From: Sindora glabra
Taxonomy: Eukaryota > Streptophyta > Magnoliopsida > Fabales > Fabaceae
DNA length: 64,000 nt
Assembly: GCA_020226215.1 (NCBI GenBank)
Contig: CM035235.1
Coordinates: forward strand, 2,245,151-2,309,150
Direction of reading: 5' to 3'
A program made the position numbers and the translations under genes. Positions 35,953-47,983 of this stretch are shown piece by piece. Under the pieces are notes generated by a model that saw only the letters and a list, made by a program, of their open reading frames with translations, did not search any database and was not told the DNA's origin. Within the stretch, counting starts at the first letter, position 1. Each line of letters starts with the position of its first letter.

Positions 35953-36192
35953 TAGTTAGGATTTAGAGAGAGAAAAAAAACAAAAAGAAGTTATATAGTT
36001 TGGGGGAAACTTTAATATATTATTGAATGAAATAAAGGGTTGAATTGTTATATTGGACTCAATCCTAATGCTCTATTGATATAGAGCTATTAATAAACAT
36101 AAAAACTCTAATATTCCTAACTTTAGGTGCAAGACAAGCAAACTCATAATATAATTTAAATCCAATATTATAAACTTGATTACTTTTTAACA
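35953..36192 (-). repeat. LTR of the nested element (5' LTR in its own orientation)
   Basis: The partner of 33092-33330. On the minus strand it begins TGTTAAAAAG at 36192. Behind its end lie TGTTACTTAAG and the primer-site-like TAGTATCAATC. Confidence 0.8.
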
Positions 36193-36690
36193 AATTCTAA
36201 TGCATGGATTGTAAATTTTAGTGCCATTGATCACATGAAATACAAATTTGCATACTAACATACAATCCATGTTCTAGACATAAAAAGATCATAGTTGCAA
36301 ATGGAACTCTAGTGGCCATTGCTGGACAAGGAGATATAAATCTAACACTTGAATTTCAACTTAAAAATACTTTACATGTTCATAAGTTTTCCACCAATCT
36401 TCTATCAATCCATTAAGAAATAAAAGATTTGAATTGATCTATAACTTTTTACTCAATACATTGTATGTTTTAGGATTAGACTTTGGGGAAGACAATTAGA
36501 TATGCTAAGGAGAAGACTGTGCTATATCATCTAGAAGACTCTAGCCTGGTTATGATCAAAAAGTTATACTTCTCTTGTACAATCCAACTAAAAATTTGAA
36601 TGATATTTGGCTTTATCATTATAGTTTAGGATATCTTTTTTTCACTCTTTTAAATACTATGTTTCTAACATGCTTTGAAAACATTAATAT
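36193..36690 (+). pseudogene. Copia protease and pre-integrase relic
   Basis: After the nested element the copia frame resumes with NAWIVNFSAIDHMKYKF. This is the aspartic-protease region, with the catalytic Asp-Ser-Gly replaced by Asn-Phe-Ser. The GAG-pre-integrase motif (W-x-x-RLGH type) appears as LYHYSLGYLFF near 36610. Both are inactivated. Confidence 0.7.
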
Positions 36691-38123
36691 ACATGAGTTG
36701 CATTATGAAACATGTTAATTAGCAAAACATTATTATACTTCCTATATTTTGAGTAATACTAGATCATCCACATCTTTTCAAGTGATACATTTAAATATAT
36801 GGAGCCTTTCTAAATATCTAGTATCTTGGGGTTAAGTGGTTTATCTTTTTTATTAATGACTGTACAAAAACCACATGATTATTTTTAATGAAATAAAAAT
36901 CAAAAGTTAGCAACATGTTTCCCTAATTTCACAAAATGATTAAAATCAGTTTGGAACCTTTTTGAGTAATTAGAACAAATAATGTAAAAGATTTTATTAA
37001 TGAGACCTTATCCACTTATTTTCAAAAAATGAAGGGATTATTTAGGAATCATCTTGTGTTTATACACCTTAGCAAATTGGGGTAGCTAAATGCAATAATA
37101 AACATCTTTTAAATTTTACATAAGCCATTCTCTTTCAAAACAAGGTTCCTAGAAAGTATTAGGGAAAGGTTATTTTAGCAACTAAATTTTTTATTAATAA
37201 AATGCAATCAAGGACTCTTAATAATCAAAGCTCTTGACAATTTTGTCCTAATTTCATCCTATGATTAATAATTCTTATAAATTACCTTTTAAAATTTTTA
37301 GATGTATTGTCCATATGCTTATACACTTACATGACAGGACTAAACTTAACTAAGACTTTAAAATATGTTTTTCTTTAATATTCTATCATACAAAAAAGCA
37401 TAAATATAAATGAGTTGTATTATGAAACTTGTTAATTAGCAAAACATTACTGTACCTCCTATATTTTAGGCAATACTAGATCATCCATACCCTTTCAATT
37501 GATACATTTAGATATATTGGACCCTTTCTAGGATATCTAGTATCTGGAGGGCTAAGTGATTATCATTATTATTGATGATTGTATAAAAACCACATAATTG
37601 TTTTTAATGAAATAAAAATTAGAAGTTAGCAACATTCTTGCCCAATTTTACAAAATGATTAAAATTAGTTTGGAACCTCTTTTAGAGTAATTAGAATAGA
37701 TAACGTAAAAGATTTTATTAATGACACTTTATCCACTTTTTTTCAAAGTCGAAGGGATTATCCATGAATCATTTTGCGTTAATTCATTCTACCAAAATGG
37801 GGTGGCTAAATGCAAAAATAGACATCTTTTAAATTTTACACAAGCTATTCTCTTTCAAAACAAGGTTCCTAGAAACTATTGGGGAGAAGTTATTCTAACA
37901 ATTGCTTTTTTAATTAATAAAATACAATCAAGGAATCTTAACAATCAAAACCTTTGATAATTTTGTCTCTATTTCATCTTATGGTTAACAACTTTTACAA
38001 ATTACCTTCTAAAGTTTTTAGATGTGTTGCCTATGTACTTATATATGTACATGAAAGGATTAAACTTAACCTTAAGGCTTTAAAATGTGTTTTTCTTTGA
38101 TATTCTATCATATAAAAAAGCTA
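36690..38123 (+). repeat. Tandem ~717-bp duplication inside the copia integrase
   Basis: ATGAAACATGTTAATTAGCA at 36705 recurs as ATGAAACTTGTTAATTAGCA at 37422, and the match continues for the whole period (copy 1 about 36690-37406, copy 2 about 37407-38123). Both copies span the integrase core: FINDCTKTT and IIDDCIKTT around the first catalytic Asp region, then GVAKCKNRHLLNFTQAI in copy 2 (open stretch 37721-37957). The copies have diverged, so the duplication is not recent and could not have been in a functional element. Confidence 0.85.
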
Positions 38124-39300
38124 TAAATGTTATGATCCTAAAATCAAATTTTTTTTATGTTTTTATGGATTTCACATTCCAGAAAGATAAACCATTTTTC
38201 AAACATTACAAATCTTTTATTCACAAGGAAATAATTCTTGAAGATAAAGAAGTTTTTTTTCTTTGGTGAAATAGTCTTTCTTACCTTACGCACTTGAACT
38301 CTTCTGCATATGTCCTACAAATTATACAAAAGCAAACTATGAGACATAAGTAGCAATATAAAGATAAGACAATTAGTAGAACTTGCTTGTTTCCTATAAT
38401 TTGCAAAATTTATGAAGGAGCAAATTATGAGATTGCGTATAAAGTAAAATTTGAAAGTTCTACTATACCTGTTGATACTAAAAATGAAATGATAAGGGAA
38501 GAAAAGCTTTTCAACCTACAACCTTTATAAGTTTACTTTAGAAAGAAGTTTGTTCAACCTTCTAAGTTAGTAACTTTCCTTTAAAGCCAATAGCCTTTAA
38601 AAAGGTAATAACCTATCTTAGTTTGGCTCTATTAGTGTCCATGATTTTTCAGTCTTAAAAATAATAACTGCTTTAATAAAAGGAATTAAAAAATGCATAA
38701 AACATCCTATTTCTCAATATATGGCTTTTAATAGAATTTCCAACATCCATAAGGCCTTTCTTACAGCCTTGAACTCCATAAGTATTCCATATAATATATA
38801 AGAAGCTCTTGAAGATAAAAATTGGAAAATGGCCACGGAAGAGGAAATGAAGGCTTCAAATAAAAATGACATTTGGGAGATAATAAGTTTACCAAAAAGA
38901 AAGAAATTAGGATGTTATAAATGGGTTTTGCATAATAAAATTTAGGGTTGATGGAACTTTAGAAAGATATAAGGCCAAATTGGTTGTTAAAAGTTATACT
39001 TAAACCTATGAGGTTAACTATTATGAAACTTTTACCCTAGTTGCTAAAATAAATAATATTAGGATTCTTCTCTCTTTAGTTGTAGATCTTAATTGGTCTC
39101 TTAAATAATTTGATATTAAAAATATCTTTTTACATAATGATTTTGAAGAGGAGGTATTTATGGAACCTAGTCTTGGATTTAACAATTTATTTAGTGGTGA
39201 CAGAGTATACAAATTGAAGAAAGTTATATTTGGACTTAAGCAATCTCTAAGGGCTTGGTTTAGGAGATTTATCAAAGCTATAATTGCAATGAAATATAAG
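38124..39300 (+). pseudogene. Copia integrase C-terminus and RT N-terminal relic
   Basis: A KKAINVMILKSNFFYVFMDF segment (38110-38170) corresponds to the end of the integrase region, with DFTFQKDKPFF after it. The RT domain begins near 38825 with WKMATEEEMKASNKNDIWEI and then LPKRKKLGCYKWVLHNKI. The conserved catalytic block of motif A follows in broken frames around 39080-39200 (QFDIKN-like, then LEEVFMEPSLGF). Confidence 0.75.
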
Positions 39301-39319
39301 CAAAGTCAAAAGGGACTAC

Positions 39320-39511
39320 ATGCATTTCATTAAACATTCTAACCATGGGAAAATCATTGCTCTCCTAGTATATGTTAATGATATCACTATAATTAGAGAC
39401 AAATTAAAGGAGATAGAAGTGTTGAAAAAACACCTAGTCAAGGAGTTTGAACTTAAAGATCTTGGCAAATTTAAGTACTTTTTTGAAATTGAAGTAACCT
39501 ATTCAAAATAA
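39320..39511 (+). pseudogene. Copia RT catalytic segment, YVDD changed to YVND
   Basis: The open stretch reads IIALLVYVNDITIIRDKLKE, with the YVDD metal-binding box at 39371-39382 changed to YVND by one G-to-A step, followed by EFELKDLGKFKYFFEIEV. Loss of that Asp would abolish polymerase activity even if the frame were open. Confidence 0.85.
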
Positions 39512-39621
39512 GGTATATTCGTCTTTTAACGAAAGTACGTTCTTGACTTTCTTCAAGAAACCAAAAATTGGAAACTTAAGATGCAAACTTGCGGGAACTC
39601 CTATTGAACTAAACCATAAAC

Positions 39622-40310
39622 TTGGAGATGAAGGAAATGATACTGTGGTGGATAACACAAAATAACAAAAGATTGGTTGGAAGGTTGATTTATCTTTTCC
39701 ATATTAGACTTGACATAGGATATGCAGTTAATGTGATTAGTCAATTTATGCACAATCCAAAAGAAAGGCACTTACAAATTGTTCAAAGGATTCTTCATTA
39801 CCTTAAAGGCACACTTGGACAAGGAATCTTGTTCAAGAAGAATTAGGAACTTGAAAGCTTATACAAATGTAAGTTATGTAGGGTTAATAATTGACCAAAG
39901 ATCAACCACAAGTAATTGTACTTTCCTAGGAGAAAATCTAATTACTTGGAGGAGTAAGAAGTAATTAGTTGTTGCTAGATTAAGTGTTAAGCTTGAATTT
40001 AGAGCTATGACTTATAGATTTTGTAAGTTGCTTTGGTTAAAAAATTGTTCTAGACCACTTCAAAATAAATAGGAAGGGCTAATAAACCTATATTGTAATA
40101 ATAAGTCACCCATTAGTATTACTCATGATCTTGTTCAACTTGATTGAACAAAGCATATTAACGTTGATAGAAACTTCATTAAGGAAAACTTGATAGTAGA
40201 CTTATCAATACACCTTACATTCCATTAGTTAACTTGCAGATGTGTCAACTAAAGAGTTCCAAACCTATGATTTTAAGATATTACATATAAGTTGGAAATG
40301 GAAAACATTT
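39622..40310 (+). pseudogene. Copia RNase H relic
   Basis: LIYLFHIRLDIGYAVNVISQ and RHLQIVQRILHYLKGTLGQG lie in 39622-39846. SYVGLIIDQRSTTSNCTFLG follows in the next frame (39779-39964), then SVKLEFRAM and the end block with QLADVSTKEF near 40235. These are the usual landmarks of the copia RT thumb and RNase H, in at least three frames. Confidence 0.8.
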
Positions 40311-40329
40311 ACTCACCAGCTTAGGGAAG

Positions 40330-40680
40330 TGTTAAAAATGTTAATTGTAAATCTTTATTTTTCAATCCTATTTTCATTTTATTTCCTTTTCATACATATT
40401 TTTTAGTTGTCCAATAGCTATATTCCTTTTTAATGTTGATTATTTGGCTATCTAATAAATATTTTCCTTTTTAATGTCAATTATCTAGCTACCCAACAAA
40501 TATTCCGACTATCCAATAGCTATTTTCTCTTTTTAGATTAGTCAACTCCTAAACTCTAGGAGTTTCTAATATGATAAGATTTAAAATTAAGGCAAATCCT
40601 CCTTTATGATTATATTCCTACTATATATATACATATATACATATGCAAAGAAATAAGACATATAAATTTTTTTTACTTTA
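40330..40680 (+). repeat. Copia 3' LTR
   Basis: It begins TGTTAAAAATGTTAATTG directly behind TTAGGGAAG and aligns with the 5' LTR. It contains a short tandem repeat (TATCTAATAAATATTTTCC-type units, three times between 40440 and 40530) that is reduced in the 5' LTR. The last ~9 bases seen before the primer site in the 5' copy are missing here. Confidence 0.8.
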
Positions 40681-40685
40681 TGGAC

Positions 40686-41738
40686 TTTGGAAATTTTGTT
40701 ACATCCATATCAATGCTTTGGTTTCTATATGACCTGGGATGGCAATGACACCTATACAATTTTCACATCAATCACATGCTTATCACTTTTTCAACTCAAA
40801 AGATGAAATGGCTTTAATTAAACACAAACTCGCATTTAGGTTATAGTTATTTATGATGCATGGCGCATCAAACACAATGTAGTATAAGATAATTTTATTT
40901 ATAGTGCATGTTGTTATATTATAATACTGTAATACTTAATATATCTTAGATAGAACAATAAATTAACAAATAATATAGTAATAATATTAAATTAAAATAT
41001 AAAACACAATATCACATTAAATTAATCAACCTCTATTTTCATTTGAATGTCTACAATTGAAAGCATTGATAAGGGTGCTTAACGAGCTTCTGATTTGCGA
41101 GCCTAGAGGTTCAGTTTGCGGGCTTTTTATGGACTAGATTTGCCAAAATTAGGCTTACAAAAATGTGGGCCTAAACGGGCTCAGTTCGTGCAGATCGGAC
41201 TTATGTTGGCCATAGGCTAAGCCCGTTTATAAGGTAAAATTCATGGGCTTTGTGACTTTTTATGCAAATCAGATTGATTAAAATAGGCTCACATAAAATG
41301 CGGGATTCAGTGGATTGGTAGTTGTTGGTTGCTATTGTATGCGACAAAAGGATAAAAAAGGAATAGGGTTTAGTGTATCTATCAAATATAGATAGGTAGA
41401 TTTTTTTTAGGCCATTGGTGAAATTGTGGTATCATGCTACGCCTCACTATTGGAAGAATTGTGCATACAGTGTATCAAAGCCTTATAATATCATCTGGGC
41501 AAGGCAATGGTAATTGCATGGCTCAAACTTATCGTTATATGCCTATGATTTAGGTATAACTTATGTAGTCATGCTAATCCATGAATTCTCTCTCTCAATG
41601 TAGAGATCTATAGAGCATATACTATTTGAGATCCTATTTTTAATGTTTACATTTTCAGCCATAATTAGTAGTTTAGGTTGTCATTTTAGATAAATGTGCT
41701 ATATATTTTCCCCATATCTTCACATACTTTGGACATCC
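40686..41738. other. Intergenic DNA, no gene
   Basis: Mostly AT-rich. A patch at 41085-41300 is rich in GCGGGCTT/GGGCC words (for example GTGGGCCTAAACGGGCTC), which look like the low-complexity ends of decayed hAT-type elements. No termini could be matched. Confidence 0.5.
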
Positions 41739-41746
41739 ATTTTTAT

Positions 41747-44700
41747 CATGGTTGTCAGTATCAAATTGTACTTGGCATGGAAAGTGAAGGGTGGGATCGT
41801 AAATTGTGGAATTATAACAGGATTGTAAGATCCCACCTTAAGTTCTAAGATATATTTTACATACTTATTTATGACTTTTTTGTAAAAAGAAATAGAGTTT
41901 GAGTAATTAAATATGCATATAAAATTGAAGGCCACATACATAGTTATAAATTAAAAATGAACAATAAGTCATCAAGTTATAAATGATCCAAATTGTTAAA
42001 TTTCAAACAAACAACAATACTAGAAAGACAAAGTTTCAACACTATTTAATAAAATTCATGATCTTCACATGTTGAATATCTTTCAATTCATTCTTCATTC
42101 TCATTCTCATCCTCATGCTTATTCTCATAGAATTGTACTTCATCCAAGCGTATGTCTTCCATATTATCTCTATCCTCACCTTTTTAATCAACACCTTCAT
42201 CTTCAAGCACAAAATCACCACCTTAATCATCATCTCTTCCTTTAAGTGTATCCTCATTATAATTTTCCCTTTCACTAACTATTCATTCATCATTAGAGGA
42301 TAAATCATCAAAGCTATCTATCTTAATGAATTTTTTAACTTATTTATCTTTCAACTCTAGGTTTTAATCATAAAAATCAAGTCATTCATCTTCTTTTGGT
42401 GCAAATGATTTCTCTACTTTATATGAACCTATTTTTTTTTTCCAAAACATCATAGCTCATGAATGATTGAAACATAATGAAAGCAAAGAAGGTAGCATTT
42501 AAATAAATGATTATATTGATAAGAAAACAATTTTATCATTTCAAAAGCACTCTAATTACATTCACACCCTAAAGAACTACAAGTTAAGCTTAATATTTAA
42601 GTGGTAAACCTTTGCAATTTAAGAAATTCTACTCCATAAGAGTTCCACCACGTAACTAGAGCTCTTATGTTCTTTGTCATTAAAGCAACTTTAGTGCCAA
42701 ATAATTCATTTTTAACTTTACATTCATCAAGTTGGCACATAAAATTTAGCAATTTCATCTTTATCAAGTATCATTCTTTCTAAGATTCAAATAGTTCTTT
42801 GGTGAATTCAAAATTAAATTTAAAATTAGGACTATAGTGAAATTGAGGATTCAAATAATATGCTATTACATTTAAGGGCCTATAAAGTTAAGACTCCTAC
42901 CTTTTGTCAATAATTTGCCAAATAGGCTTATAACTATAAAGAGGACAAATAACAACAAATATACATTATAATTCATAATAAAAAAAGATAAATAATAATA
43001 AAAATATATTATAAATGTTAAAATTTATATTACTAACCATTTCTTGACATTATTGTAATTAGTTAGAATTCTTTTTGTTGCATAGTTTATTTATTCATAA
43101 ATAAAACCTATAGCTAGTTTTTCATCAAAATCAACCAACTAAAGGACTTTGATAAAAGGATGTGTATCTTTAAGGCAAGTGATGTTTTTCCAAAATTTGT
43201 TATCCGTTGCCAATGATTGCACAAGTTGTTTATCTTTTGTGGTTACAAATTTACTTGATCTTCATGTTTTTGAATTAAACATGCTTATCAATACACCTTT
43301 ATTATTACTAAGGCATCTTAATGTCAAATAAGATGTAGTAAAGCAAGTGATAGCTAGCCTAATTAAATCCTTGCCTTTGTAAAGTGTCTCAACATGCTAA
43401 TAGCCATTTTCCTTCCATAAATGTATGTTATGATCTTCCTAGCTTTAATAATTGTCAAGTGATGGATATTTAATTTTTTCTCAAAATCCTTCAATATCAA
43501 ATCAATACAATAAGTAGCATGCGATGGCCAAAAAAGAGTTTTCCTTTTCTACATTAACATTTCTCCCATAACCTTGTAATTTGCAATATTATTAGTGATC
43601 ACTTGCACAATATTTTCTTCATGTACTTGTTCAACAATGTCATCTAATATCTCAAACACTTTATTAGTTATCTTCAAAAACTCAAATGTATCAATTGATG
43701 ATAAAAAGATTGTCCCCTTTGGACTATTGATAAGGAAATTACATATGGATCGCCTTTTTATATCTGTCAAACCATTTGATATGATATGGCAACTTGTTTT
43801 CTTACATTGCTTCTTATGCTCCTCAAGCAATTTCTTGGTGTGGGCAACTTTTTTATTCAAGTATTTTTCCCTAATCTTTTAGTAAGAAACGGTCTTCAAT
43901 CCAATTCCATATTTTTCAATTAATTGACACATTTTTGCGAATTCAAAATTTTTCACACAATTGAATGAAATTGCGTTAGTGTAAAAAAAAACTTGGATAT
44001 TTATTGACAAATTTCTTCCCTAAAATCTTTTTTAAACATTTGATTGATTGTGATTTGAGTTTTCCCTATTCTTAAAAGTGGATTTCTTCAACATTGATTT
44101 CAAAGATTCCCTTCAAAGTTGAATGTTTTGATTGCTTCCTCCATTAGATGAAGCATCTACTTCAACATCATTGGTATCACTTCTATAAAATTCTTGTTTT
44201 TTCTTAAATGAAATTTTCATAACTTTTGAAACATGTTGAATCATTTTATTTTTAATATTATGAGACACATTTGGACAAGCACCTATATCTAAATAACTAT
44301 TTGATAAATAGTATTTTAATTTATAAACACGTTCACTTATTATTTTATCACAATATTTATATTTCACTTTTTAGGATTCTCATTCACTCCAAAAAATATA
44401 TTTCTAATCCATATTACTTTTATTTTCAAAAAATTTTCTCTTTTCACATTAAGCCTTAAATTAGAGGAAGCCATTTTCATCAAATTAAAAATTAGTAGTT
44501 TACTACTAGATGAAGTCAAATTAATTGCTAAAATCCACTCTCAATAGCACCTTTTACCAAACAAAATTAACATGAACAATTTACCCAAAGCTAAAGCCAA
44601 AATACCTACGCAGCATTTCATCTATTCAGACTTTTTTATCTATCGTCTGACTCATCTCTGCTCTCTACTTTGTCTCCACTCTCACCTCTCGCTTTTGGCT

Positions 44701-45117
44701 TCTGCGTCGTCTCTCATTTCCGAGTCCTTTTTGCCTCGTCTGTCATCTCTCCTCTCTAACTTTCTGCTTTAGTAAGTGACAGCGAACGATGAACTGCAAG
44801 TGGCAAACGACAAATGGCAAACTATGGGCAGCAAACAGCAAATGGTGACTATCGAGCGACTAACAAACATTCAAACTTCGATCACTTCTCTGCTTTCCGA
44901 TGGCTGAGGAAGGCTGGCTCAGGTTTTAACTATTCCTCTAATTTTTAGGGTTGCATTTTGTGTAAAAAAAATTTGATTTTTCAATCTGGGTTAGTGGGTT
45001 TCCCGAGTTTTTGATGTGGACTCGGAGAGTCTATCTCCTTCTGTTTCAATGTGCGATTCATCACAAAATGCAAGTCTAAAACTATAAAATCGTGCGATCC
45101 CGAGTCTGACAACCATG
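41747..45117 (-). mobile_element. hAT DNA transposon, complete but inactive
   Basis: A 3.37-kb element with 12-bp perfect terminal inverted repeats (CATGGTTGTCAG at 41747-41758, reverse complement at 45106-45117), flanked by an 8-bp target-site duplication with two mismatches. On the minus strand it holds, in order, a GC-richer 5' region (44590-44930), a BED-finger-like segment (44367-44113), a DUF659 transposase core (43860-43549), and an hATC dimerisation segment (about 42700-42480), with an acidic/Met-Lys coding tail near 42100. The transposase is broken by stops and frameshifts. Confidence 0.85.
42040..44478 (-). pseudogene. hAT transposase pseudogene (BED, DUF659, hATC)
   Basis: The transposase would cut and paste the element by recognising its short TIRs. 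A start at MKMASSNLRLN (44478) is plausible. The BED finger (KYKYCDKIISERVYKLKYYL, then DIGACPNV) has lost the first Cys and the His. The DUF659 block is the best preserved: GLTDIKRRSICNFLINSPKG, then EQVHEENIVQVITNNIANYK, with Asn where the family has catalytic Asp in VTDN. The hATC region reads ALVTWWNSYGVEFLKLQRF, then LSLTCSSLGCECN. Several stops and frameshifts separate them; a BED-DUF659-hATC protein is normally ~650-750 residues. Confidence 0.85.
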
Positions 45118-45125
45118 ATTCCTAT

Positions 45126-45883
45126 ATCTTATTTGAATGACATTTAGAAATTGAATTTGGTTGCTTGAAACAGAATCACACATCAATTTGTGTAATTTGA
45201 TTTTTTGAATGATTTTCCCTATAAGCTTATTTTCTTGCATCTGCGTGATTACGGAAGTTATGGGACTATGGACACCCACGGATGATAGAGTATTCTCTCT
45301 ATTTGTGGCATTATAATAATTGGTTCATTATAGTGGTTATATGCTAATTGTGATGTTGGTATAATTTATTTTCCATTGCTGAATATATATGGTTTAGAGT
45401 TTTAACTAAACTAGTGCTTGGGTTTGTTTTCCATCAAATTTTTCATTAATCATTGTAAAAGCAATGTAGTTCGTTTAAGAATTTAAGTAAAATTTCTTAC
45501 ATTGAGTGCTTGAAGTTTATTTTAAAATAAAGAATGATTGTAGATTTAGCGTAATAGAATTTTGGCACATTGAGCTTTGGATCGAGAGCTTTTATATGTT
45601 CCAATTATATCACGCATCTTTAGTTTTAATTAATAAATATAAAACATAATTTTTTTTTGTTTGAAATATTGGAAAATATATGGAATCCAATTCAAAGATG
45701 ATTATGATGGTATCAAAATACATATATTGTTAGAATGAATGTATAGTATTTTTTTCCTTTTTCTTTTTCGGGGTGTATGTGTGTAAAGCATGAGTTTATA
45801 TCAAATCGAATGAATTTTAGCGGATGCTTTGATAAATTGAATGAGTTTCGCAATGACACATGCAATCAAGGAATTTTAAAGCT
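45126..45883. other. Intergenic DNA, no gene
   Basis: No coding, RNA or terminal-repeat signal was recognised. Confidence 0.5.
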
Positions 45884-46505
45884 TTATTTCGCGTAACAAA
45901 TAAGTTAATTTATAATTTATTAATCTGATCAATAAATTATAAGTTAATTTTTAAAGGTATTTCTCGTACTAACTTATAAATTATTTCAGGTAACTTATTA
46001 CTTATAAGTTTTGATTTAATAAGTTATCTAGAATAGTTTATAACTTATAAACTACCCTTTTTTTAAATTCTTTCTAAATTTATTCTTATTATTTTTATTA
46101 ATTTACAACTCATACTTTTTATAATATAAATTTAAATAATTTTTATAAAATATAATTAATTATATTTTAAGTAATTATAATTTTATAATAAATAATAAAA
46201 TAAAAATTATATAAGTAAATAAATATATAAATTTATAAAATATTAGAAACTATACTTTTATTTTAAAATTTTTAATTACATTAATATAATTTTATTTTTA
46301 AATAAATAAAAATTATTTTAATTATATATATATATTTTTTTTATTAATATGTTCTTTTATGTCATTTTACAATTTTAGTTAGTTCAATAATTAATTTTAC
46401 AAAATACTTTAATTAACTTATCAGTTATTAGTTAGCTTATCAGTTATTGAGTAACTTATCAGTTATTAATTAACTTATCAGCCAATTGCGTGAAATGGAG
46501 CCTAA
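45882..46505. mobile_element. MITE-like element with short subterminal tandem repeats
   Basis: The left end (CTTTATTTCGCGTAA) and the reverse-complemented right end (CTCCATTTCACGCAA) form an imperfect ~15-bp inverted repeat. The right subterminal region (46411-46482) has four copies of an 18-bp unit containing CTTATCAGTTATT, and the left side carries many TAACTTATAA/TTATAAGTTA words. Subterminal repeats are typical transposase-binding sites of hAT and related elements. No sure target-site duplication was found. Confidence 0.6.
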
Positions 46506-47983
46506 GTAAAACTAATTTGTATAGTTGTGCGATGGATTGGTTGCAAATTAAAATTTATCTAAATCAAATATTTTTTATATTAATAAGTTTTAAAAAGTTT
46601 AATATTATGAAAAAAAGTGATAAAAATAGAAAAGAAAAACCTATTATTTTTCTCATTATATTATATTAATCCATACTATTTAACAAAAATTAATGTTTGA
46701 AGTATAAATACCAAGAGTGTGCATGAAAAAAAAGATAAATATGTGATAAAGCAAATAAAAAGAAAAGAAACTAATAGGAGTTTAAAAAAGTAGTCAAACA
46801 AAATTAATTAAATTTTTTTAATTTGTTTAAAAATATTTCTTTAATGAAAATTTTATTATGTTATATCAATATTATTTAAGTTTTAATTAATGAGAGTGCA
46901 TAGGAATAATATATATATTTATATATATAATGGATTAGAAAAAAGGAAGGAAAACAGGGCATAATCTACGATAAAATCATAACAAAATCTCAACTATTGT
47001 ATATTGTATTTGAAATATAATGTGTGAAAATTGTTACAAAAATATTAAAGAATTTTAAATAAATAAATTTGATTTTAATTATAAAATTTTTATTAAAAAT
47101 AAAATATGTAATTACTTATTCAATTTGTATTTAATTTATATATTAAAGTCTTAATTTATTATAAATGTTTATATAATAAAAATAAAATATCTCATTTTAT
47201 ATCCACACACTACTTAGTAATAGTAGTATTTAAATTGTAAATAACAAAAGTGGATAAAAAAGAAAAAAAAATGCAAAGTCTAAATAAAAAAAAGGAAATA
47301 ATGCATCGTTTATAAAAATAATAAGAATTAAAAATAGAATATATAATTAATTAAATAAAATTTTTAACTTTCTTAAGATATGTGATAATATCTAGGGTGG
47401 CAAAAATCATGATTTGAATTGATAATATTACGTGATTAATCTTTGGCATCAAATTTAAGTGTAGTTATTTTATTTTGTAATTTTCATATAATTTGTGAAT
47501 TTTAAAGAGGTATAAAAGATAAAATTTTTATTTGTTTCATCTAAATTTTATTCTAAGTTCAAATTATTTATTATCTAGATATATTGTCACTCAATATTAA
47601 GTAAAGTTTGGGTAAAAAAATTAGTCAAAAATGAATTTAACAAAAATATTTTTTAGATAAATGAATAGTTAGAACAACCAAGAGAATAAAATATATAGAA
47701 TTGAGTATAAAGTGTTGAAATCATATTTATTTATTTGAAAATTGAATGAATTTAAAGAAGTCAATATTCATACTTGCTCACTTGTACATATACATTTAAG
47801 AACATAAAATGAAAATTTCATTAACTTGGATTCTAACATCATTTCAAAAGAGAATCTATTTAAAAATAAAACAAAATAATTTTTTTTTTCATCAAATGAT
47901 TGATTTATAATTGAATTCTATTTTATTGATATATGAAAAATGGCAATTGATAAGGTAACGACTTTGTAGATTAAAGTATAAAG
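46506..47983. other. AT-rich intergenic DNA, no gene
   Basis: Nothing recognisable beyond homopolymer-rich AT sequence. Confidence 0.6.

Larger units (their letters stand above)
33092..36192 (-). mobile_element. Nested LTR element carrying a callose synthase exon
   Basis: Two direct repeats of about 240 bp (33092-33330 and 35953-36192) flank 2.6 kb with no gag or pol. Read on the minus strand, the repeats start TGTTAAAAAGTAATC / TGTATTAGAGAGTAATT and end CCTAACTA / CCTAACCA. The 3' LTR is preceded by a purine stretch (CTTAAGAGAG), and a primer-site-like TAGTATCAATC (35930-35940) lies about 12 bases inside the 5' LTR. This is the architecture of a non-autonomous LTR retrotransposon. Its interior contains a callose synthase exon in sense orientation (34358-35068). 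It sits inside the copia element between gag and protease; the copia frame resumes at 36193 with NSNAWIVNFSAIDHM. No matching target-site duplication could be read. Confidence 0.72.
31246..40680 (+). mobile_element. Ty1/copia LTR retrotransposon, inactive, with nested insertion
   Basis: The order LTR, tRNA-Met primer site, gag, protease, integrase, reverse transcriptase, RNase H, LTR marks a copia element. The 3' LTR (40330-40680) begins TGTTAAAAATG right after a polypurine stretch (AGGGAAG). The 5' LTR begins at 31246, with TC for TG. Flanking bases TGGGC (31241-31245) and TGGAC (40681-40685) are a possible 5-bp target-site duplication with one mismatch. The coding region is interrupted by a second LTR element (33092-36192, opposite strand) between gag and protease, and part of integrase is duplicated in tandem. 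Stops and frameshifts are everywhere. It landed about 0.44 kb downstream of L35 exon 3. Confidence 0.85.
41739..45125. repeat. 8-bp target-site duplications around the hAT element
   Basis: ATTTTTAT (41739-41746) on the left and ATTCCTAT (45118-45125) on the right agree at six of eight positions; both differences are T/C. Eight bases is the diagnostic length for hAT transposons. Confidence 0.65.
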
